From Candidatus Hydrogenedentota bacterium (GTDB taxonomy: Bacteria > Hydrogenedentota > Hydrogenedentia > Hydrogenedentales > CAITNO01): a stretch of DNA of 18,525 bases. The notes below the pieces were generated by a model that was not told where the DNA came from, searched no databases, and saw only the letters and a list, made by a program, of their open reading frames with translations. Location of the stretch: assembly GCA_007124105.1 (NCBI GenBank), contig SLFT01000059.1:1-18525 (forward strand), given 5' to 3'. Of the stretch, positions 13,912-18,525 are shown piece after piece. The position numbers were made by a program, and so were the translations under genes. Within the stretch, counting starts at the first letter, position 1, and every line of letters starts with the position of its first letter.

Positions 13912-16683
13912 TTATTCGCTTTCGGGCGCGACGAGTGCCGTATAGGCCGGGCGACTGCTCGTTTCATCCGAGGCGATGATGAGGGCATAATACCGTTGCT
14001 CCGGCGTGGGGTCGGTGTCTATGTAGTGGTCCAGCGGGGTACGGCCAAGACGCGTGGTTTCATCAGGCGCGAATGCGGGCGCGTCCGCCCGGTGCAGTTC
14101 CGCCTCGAGGCCGATAAGATTCGCGTCCTGTTGCCAGGCGACGCGCACACTGCCGTCGCTTTCCAGTGTGGCCGTTGGAACAGGCGCGGTTTCCGGTACA
14201 GGCGGCGGAATAAACATGCGGCATTCGCCGGCGATGAGTTGCGCGCCGGGCATGTCAACCCGTGGCGTCGCCAGCGCTTTGTCGGCGGCGTTACGGATGA
14301 CGCCAAGCATGGCCTGGTATTGGGGGGCGTCCGTAGACGCGAAGGGTACAACTGGTTTGCCGCTTCGGTCCGGTCGCCGCATTTCATAGGTCGGGTACGC
14401 TTCAACCGGCTGCACGGCGTGGCCGTAACCCCCGCGCAGCAAATGAATGCGCTGGCTTTCCGGTTCCACCTTGCGATCGCGGCACCAGGCGAGGCCATGC
14501 CCCGCATCGCCTTTGGCCAGCGGCGCGCGCAGGATACGGCTGTATTCCGGGTGTTTGAGATTAATCCAGTCGTTTTCAAAAAAGGTGATGTCGTCGCCGT
14601 CGCCGTGACATTGCAGACAGTTGAACTGTCCCATCATGGCAACAAGCAAGTCGCGCGTAGCGTCCCAGTGGTGGATGGCGCAACCCGCCTCGGTGGCGTT
14701 CCATGTGCCATGATACAGCCCGTTGGTATCCATCCACGCCATGAGCAGGTCCCGTTCTTCCCGGGACAACTCGGGGATGCGTCCCTTGTGTCCGTCCACC
14801 AGCAGTTCAGCCAGCGGCGCGGCGCCCGAGCCATGCGCGCGCGGCGGGAAAATCTGGGAAGACCAGAAGGCGGTGGCGTTCATGGAATCAATCCCGGCGA
14901 TCCAGTGCGCTGTCAGCTGGGTCTTGCGACGGCTCACAAGGTTCTCATAGCTGATGTTGAAGTGTTGCGTCCAGCCGCCCGACAAGTCCAGTCCGGCGGC
15001 AATATCTTCTTCGCCGCCGTGGCAGCGCACGCAATGTTTGTCAAGGATAGGCTGGACCATGCTTGGATAGTCCAGATGACCGCCGCCCCAGCGTTCCGGA
15101 CGCGGCTGTTGGGGTCGCCGCGTTAATACAGCCGGGACTATTGCGCCGGTAGCGGGCGTTGTCTCGCGGGACTCATGACAGCCCACGCATGAGCGCGCGG
15201 CGCCGGGCGCCGCCTGCACAAAGGTGCGCATGCTCTGCACCAGGCGTCCGTCTTCGTCCAGCGCCTGAAAATACAGCGCCCGTCCGGAGGGCGCCTCGAA
15301 CCAGGCCGAACCATCTTCTGCTACGGGAACGACCCCGTGAAAAATTTTGGGGCTCCACCCCAGCGCCGCGCTGATAAGAAATACCTGATTGTACGGACTG
15401 CCGCCCATCAGTGTGGAACTTATCCGGGACGTTTCCTCGAGTATGCGCACCTGTGTTACCTCGCCACGCGCCACCCCGTCAAGACCCTGGTAAATATCCT
15501 GTATCAAAAAAGTTCCGGTAGCGGCGCGTCGATCAACCATGGATGGGATAACCGGCGGTCTGGTGCGGGATTTCACCAGCATGGGATCGTGAAGACAGAT
15601 GTCAGGGTCCTCGAGCAGCGTTATGCGACGGCCCTCGCGGTCTATCATCTCGATGATATTACGCTCCCGTCCCGGCGGACGTCCGCTGAACAGAAAGACA
15701 TCGGAAGTTACCGGCCATGGTTCGCAAGAGTCGCCCGTGTCGCGCAACGGATCATTGGGGTATTCAAGGTTGGTAACTGCCGCCGGGTCGTTCTTGCCAA
15801 CCGTCGGGTCAACCAGCGCGATGGCGCCGCGCGGCGGGGCGTTGTGCTTCGCGAAGGCGCCGACAATCAGGTCTGTACCCGGCACGGGGCGCGCGTCGAG
15901 AATGGCCTCGGGAAAGACCATGTTGTTGGCGTACAACGCGGTTTCCTGAGTGCCGTCGGGATTGACCGTCCACAGCGACTGTATGGTCAGCGCGTTCTTG
16001 TCAATATACTCCCAGCGCCCGAACAGGATGCGTCCGTCGGGCATCACGGCGGGATCAAATTCATCCACATTGTTCACTGAGATGGGGTGTATGTCCGAAC
16101 CGTCGGCATTCATCACGTGCATAATGGAAACACCGGTATTGGCGCAGGGCACCAGGCCGCTTGGGCGCGTTGATAAGAACACAATCCGGTCGTCCGGCAG
16201 GTAAGCGGGATAAACGTCGTGTTGGCCGCCATGGGCGCCCTGGTAGCGGTCCAGTGTCTTCTCGGGATCGGTGAGACGGCGCAACCCCGTGCCATCAATG
16301 CGCACTTCGTAAATGCTGGTGCTCCCGTGCGGTTCTCCCTTGAACGTAAACAGCACACGCGTGGCGTCCCAGGAAAGGTTCGGGTCGCTGTAAACGCCCT
16401 CGCCGGGCGACCCGGGTGTCGTGGGGTCCACCAGTGGACGGATATTCCATTCATCACGCGGCGCTGTGGGATTCTCGAGTATGTAAACGCCGCCGCCGCC
16501 GGGAGGCCACTTGTAGTAGGTGTCGTAAATATGGATGCCGGTGTACGAGTGCCGTCTGGTAAACAACAGCGGCGCGTCCAGCAACGAGATCATCTGCGCT
16601 TCCAGTGCGGCGTCGTTGTCGGCCGCAACGGCCTCAACGCCGCCTGAAACAACCAATCCAAGAAGAAGAAACAGAGCAAGCAT
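13912..16683 (-). CDS. Secreted HzsA-like multihaem c-type cytochrome with beta-propeller
   Basis: A 923-residue exported protein. Residues 1-21 are a Sec signal peptide. About 40-480 is built of TolB/PD40-like propeller blades (for example SWDATRVLFTFKG, YLPDDRIVFLSTRPSG, VMPDGRILFGRWEY). Three CxxCH haem sites follow: SCVGCH (C499), HCVRCH (C551) and NCLQCH (C689). The first, with ESRETTP, and the overall order resemble the HzsA-related family, named after the alpha subunit of hydrazine synthase. The second, in PILDKHCVRCHGGEEDIAAG, is like the Planctomycete-type cytochrome C domain. The last 90 residues look like a fibronectin type III domain. No HzsB/HzsC partners are present, so hydrazine synthesis is unlikely; a periplasmic redox or carbohydrate role is more plausible but unproven. 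The start has AAGGA (16699-16695). The sulfatase gene follows on the same strand. Confidence 0.87.
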   Translation of the reverse strand: MLALFLLLGLVVSGGVEAVAADNDAALEAQMISLLDAPLLFTRRHSYTGIHIYDTYYKWPPGGGGVYILENPTAPRDEWNIRPLVDPTTPGSPGEGVYSDPNLSWDATRVLFTFKGEPHGSTSIYEVRIDGTGLRRLTDPEKTLDRYQGAHGGQHDVYPAYLPDDRIVFLSTRPSGLVPCANTGVSIMHVMNADGSDIHPISVNNVDEFDPAVMPDGRILFGRWEYIDKNALTIQSLWTVNPDGTQETALYANNMVFPEAILDARPVPGTDLIVGAFAKHNAPPRGAIALVDPTVGKNDPAAVTNLEYPNDPLRDTGDSCEPWPVTSDVFLFSGRPPGRERNIIEMIDREGRRITLLEDPDICLHDPMLVKSRTRPPVIPSMVDRRAATGTFLIQDIYQGLDGVARGEVTQVRILEETSRISSTLMGGSPYNQVFLISAALGWSPKIFHGVVPVAEDGSAWFEAPSGRALYFQALDEDGRLVQSMRTFVQAAPGAARSCVGCHESRETTPATGAIVPAVLTRRPQQPRPERWGGGHLDYPSMVQPILDKHCVRCHGGEEDIAAGLDLSGGWTQHFNISYENLVSRRKTQLTAHWIAGIDSMNATAFWSSQIFPPRAHGSGAAPLAELLVDGHKGRIPELSREERDLLMAWMDTNGLYHGTWNATEAGCAIHHWDATRDLLVAMMGQFNCLQCHGDGDDITFFENDWINLKHPEYSRILRAPLAKGDAGHGLAWCRDRKVEPESQRIHLLRGGYGHAVQPVEAYPTYEMRRPDRSGKPVVPFASTDAPQYQAMLGVIRNAADKALATPRVDMPGAQLIAGECRMFIPPPVPETAPVPTATLESDGSVRVAWQQDANLIGLEAELHRADAPAFAPDETTRLGRTPLDHYIDTDPTPEQRYYALIIASDETSSRPAYTALVAPESE

Positions 16684-16887
16684 GGGGTGGGTATCCTTCG
16701 AGGCTAATTATCATGGTTCAGGGCAAAACGAAATGTTGCCTGCGTGACAACAAGGACATGTAACGCAAAGGAACTACAGGCAACACCGAAGCAATCAACA
16801 GCGAGATGCTGCCCCATACGTCTTATGCGCTCCATAAGTCCCATAATGTCCAATAATTTTCCAATGACTATCCGCAAGCAAATTGTA
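16684..16887. other. Intergenic region between pyrD and the HzsA-like gene
   Basis: This 204-bp gap separates two minus-strand genes. No clear hairpin-plus-U-tract terminator for pyrD was seen. Near the HzsA-like start the minus strand has GATAAT (16712-16707), a possible -10 without a convincing -35. The pyrD side contains the short periodic array listed at 16831-16867. Confidence 0.5.
16831..16867. repeat. Degenerate 10-bp periodic GTCC array
   Basis: Successive units read TCCATAA, GTCCCATAAT, GTCCAATAAT and TTTCCAATGA, with a period of ten. The GTCC core and the period echo the 11271-11320 array, although the other bases are AT-rich here. Confidence 0.55.
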
Positions 16888-17823
16888 TCACGAAATCTCC
16901 ACCGCGCCAATCAATTCGTTAATATCGGCAATGCCGTGTTTCCGGCAGTAAAGTTCGATTCCCTGCGCTGTCTTGATGGCGGCGTCGGGCCTGCGAAAAG
17001 AAGCGCAGCCGACCGCTACCGCGCGCGCGCCGGCGAGCAGGAATTGAATCGCGTCGTCCGCGCACATAATGCCGCCCATGGCCAATACGGGGATGCGCAG
17101 GGCGCGGGCGGCGTCCCATACCATTTTCAGGGCGACCGGCCGTATGGCGGGGCCGCTGAGACCGCCCACGATATTACTGAGCCGCGGCTTGCGTGTTTCG
17201 GTGTCTATGGCCATGCCGATGAGCGTATTGATGAGGGATACGGCATCCGCGCCGGCCTCTTGCGCGGCCAGGGCGGGCGCCGTAATGTCAGCGACGTTTG
17301 GCGAAAGTTTAATGAACACCGGCAATGTTGTCGCCGCTTTCACAGCCTCGGTGTAGCGCACGACTTGTTCAGGGTGTTGCGCCACAAGGCTGCCGCCCCG
17401 GGTTTGTTGCGCGTCGTGAACATTGGGGCAGGACAGGTTCGCTTCGATGGCGTCCGCGCCGCCTTCCGCTTCGAGCCGTTGCGCCAACGCGGCATAGTCG
17501 TCGGGGCTGCTGCCGTAAATGTTGGCAATGATAACGCACTTCTTTTCGCGCAGGTAGGGCAATTTCTCTTTGAGATAGACGTCAATCCCCACATTCTGCA
17601 GCCCGATGGCGTTGAGCATGCCCGCCGGCGTCTCGACAATGCGCGGCGGCGGGTTTCCCGAACGCGGCTCGAGACTCAGGCTTTTGACTGTGACGGCGCC
17701 AAGACGCGACACGTCGAAATAATCCGCGTATTCGGCGCCATAACCAAAAGTTCCCGACGCTACCGTAACAGGATTCTTCATGATCAGGCCGCCCAGATCA
17801 ATCTGTAGATTAACGGTCGTCAT
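16888..17823 (-). CDS. pyrD: Dihydroorotate dehydrogenase, class 1B catalytic subunit
   Basis: A 311-residue FMN enzyme oxidising dihydroorotate to orotate, the fourth step of UMP synthesis, in the cytoplasm. Signatures are NPVTVASGTFGYG (17-29, FMN-binding), the NAIGLQN substrate loop (71-77), and NLSCPNV with the catalytic base Cys132, which marks class 1 rather than the Ser of class 2. Further signatures are IKLSPNV, SLINT, GGLSGPAIRP, and MGGIMCADDAIQFLLAGARAVAVG for phosphate binding. It overlaps the upstream electron-transfer subunit gene by 14 nt, the normal arrangement for the NAD-linked 1B type. GGAG lies five bases before the ATG at 17823; a longer in-frame extension overlaps pyrK and has no family similarity. 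Confidence 0.95.
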   Translation of the reverse strand: MTTVNLQIDLGGLIMKNPVTVASGTFGYGAEYADYFDVSRLGAVTVKSLSLEPRSGNPPPRIVETPAGMLNAIGLQNVGIDVYLKEKLPYLREKKCVIIANIYGSSPDDYAALAQRLEAEGGADAIEANLSCPNVHDAQQTRGGSLVAQHPEQVVRYTEAVKAATTLPVFIKLSPNVADITAPALAAQEAGADAVSLINTLIGMAIDTETRKPRLSNIVGGLSGPAIRPVALKMVWDAARALRIPVLAMGGIMCADDAIQFLLAGARAVAVGCASFRRPDAAIKTAQGIELYCRKHGIADINELIGAVEIS

Positions 17824-18525
17824 AAGCGCTCCAACGTATTGCGCGTGATTCAAACACAGGGCCTTCACGGCACACACGCGCCATTTTCCCAAACGCGTTT
17901 TCAGCGATGGTCTCGACGACGCATCCCATGCACACGCCGTCGCCACAGGCCATTTCCGCTTCCAGCGATGCATGGCAACGCGCGCCCGCCTCAACGCATA
18001 CATCGTGAATCGCGCGCATCATCACGGTGGGGCCGCAAACATATACCACCGTATCGGCGTCCGGCTCGAGCCGTCGCAAGCAGGCGTCGGCAAACCCCTT
18101 GAAACCGGCGGAACCATCGTCCGTGGCCAGCGTTGTAACGCATCCCATTTGCGCAAACTCTTTTTCACACAACAGGAAGTTGTCCGTGCGCGCCGCAAGC
18201 AGTATTTCCGGTGCGCTACCCGTCTGTTCTATGAGCGCTTCGGCCAGTCCGGGCAGGGGCGCCACCCCAATGCCGCCGGCCACCAGGATGTAACGAGCGC
18301 AGTCGTGTTCGATGGGAAACCCATGGCCCAATGGCCCCTGTACATTGATGCGTGTACCCGCTTGCAGTCCGGCCAGCATCCGCGTTCCTTCTCCCGCGAT
18401 TTTATAGAGAATGGAAACGCTGTCCTCAAAAATACGTTCGATAGACATGGGTCGGCGCAGGAAAGGACAATACCCCTCGCGCACCTCGAGCATGCAGAAC
18501 TGTCCGGGGCGCGCCGCCGCGGCAA
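17810..18525 (-). CDS. pyrK: Dihydroorotate dehydrogenase electron-transfer subunit, partial
   Basis: PyrK carries FAD and a [2Fe-2S] cluster and passes electrons from the FMN of PyrD to NAD+. The visible part reads through PGQFCMLEV and FLRRPMSI (FAD-binding, the R-x-[Y/x]-S-type motif), GHGFPI, LVAGGIGVAPLPGLAEAL (NAD-binding), YVCGP, and the cluster ligands in EMACGDGVCMGC plus a later Cys in RVCREGPVF. The frame stays open to the right window edge: PGQFC and residues before it lie upstream of the first internal Met (18493), so the true start is beyond 18525 and about 237 residues are seen. It overlaps pyrD by 14 nt. Confidence 0.93.
   Translation of the reverse strand, partial: AAAARPGQFCMLEVREGYCPFLRRPMSIERIFEDSVSILYKIAGEGTRMLAGLQAGTRINVQGPLGHGFPIEHDCARYILVAGGIGVAPLPGLAEALIEQTGSAPEILLAARTDNFLLCEKEFAQMGCVTTLATDDGSAGFKGFADACLRRLEPDADTVVYVCGPTVMMRAIHDVCVEAGARCHASLEAEMACGDGVCMGCVVETIAENAFGKMARVCREGPVFESRAIRWSAYDDR

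Noticed and set aside
13612..15126. Plus-strand open frame of 504 codons opposite the HzsA-like gene and the sulfatase start
   Set aside because: It spans two real minus-strand genes, is rich in Arg/Gly/Ala and matches no family.
13912..16683. True hydrazine synthase (anammox) subunit
   Set aside because: No HzsB/HzsC genes or other anammox genes nearby; similar proteins occur widely in non-anammox bacteria.
1..18525. CRISPR array, integrase or prophage
   Set aside because: No spaced direct repeats of CRISPR length and no cas, integrase, transposase or phage structural genes seen.

Overview
The window reads as chromosomal DNA of a free-living, Gram-negative-type bacterium. The best guess is a member of the PVC/Planctomycetes or Hydrogenedentota-like assemblage. 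That guess rests on gene content only: a Tat-exported formylglycine sulfatase beside a secreted HzsA-like multihaem protein with a Planctomycete-type cytochrome segment, a PIG-L deacetylase, and class 1B dihydroorotate dehydrogenase. No rRNA or other phylogenetic marker is present, so the assignment is tentative. No rRNA, tRNA, CRISPR array, transposase or phage gene was seen.

Layout. Positions 1-455 are non-coding and rich in repeats: a dispersed TTGCGAGCGAAGCG family, a long imperfect hairpin built from GAGCAC units, and the intrinsic terminator of the leftward EF-G gene. At 456-2492 (minus) lies an EF-G-2 type translational GTPase. Divergent from it are a tiny zinc-free L36 ribosomal protein gene (2754-2879) with a strong promoter, then a 279-nt structured leader with a sequestered Shine-Dalgarno, then mgtE (3159-4538). 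An AbiE-like antitoxin/toxin pair follows (4691-6278). Next come a PIG-L deacetylase and a peptide-type ABC importer (lipoprotein plus two permeases, no ATPases; 6407-11041). A 757-nt non-coding stretch holds repeats and the remnant of a secreted Ig-like-domain gene. A HicA/HicB pair (11799-12403) converges on a minus-strand block: pyrK (partial) - pyrD - HzsA-like multihaem protein - sulfatase (12414 to the right edge).

Working together. EF-G-2, L36 and MgtE form a translation/magnesium neighbourhood, and the leader in front of mgtE suggests post-transcriptional control. The two toxin-antitoxin modules share a feature: in each, the predicted promoter puts +1 exactly on the first base of the start codon, implying leaderless mRNAs, whereas most housekeeping genes here have a clear Shine-Dalgarno. 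The HzsA-like protein and the sulfatase are closely spaced, same-strand, exported proteins. PyrK/PyrD form the NAD-dependent dihydroorotate dehydrogenase of pyrimidine synthesis.

The most interesting leads are the mgtE leader RNA, the leaderless TA promoters with a candidate AbiEi operator, the decayed Ig-like gene, the 10-bp-period GTCC arrays, and the HzsA-like/sulfatase pair.
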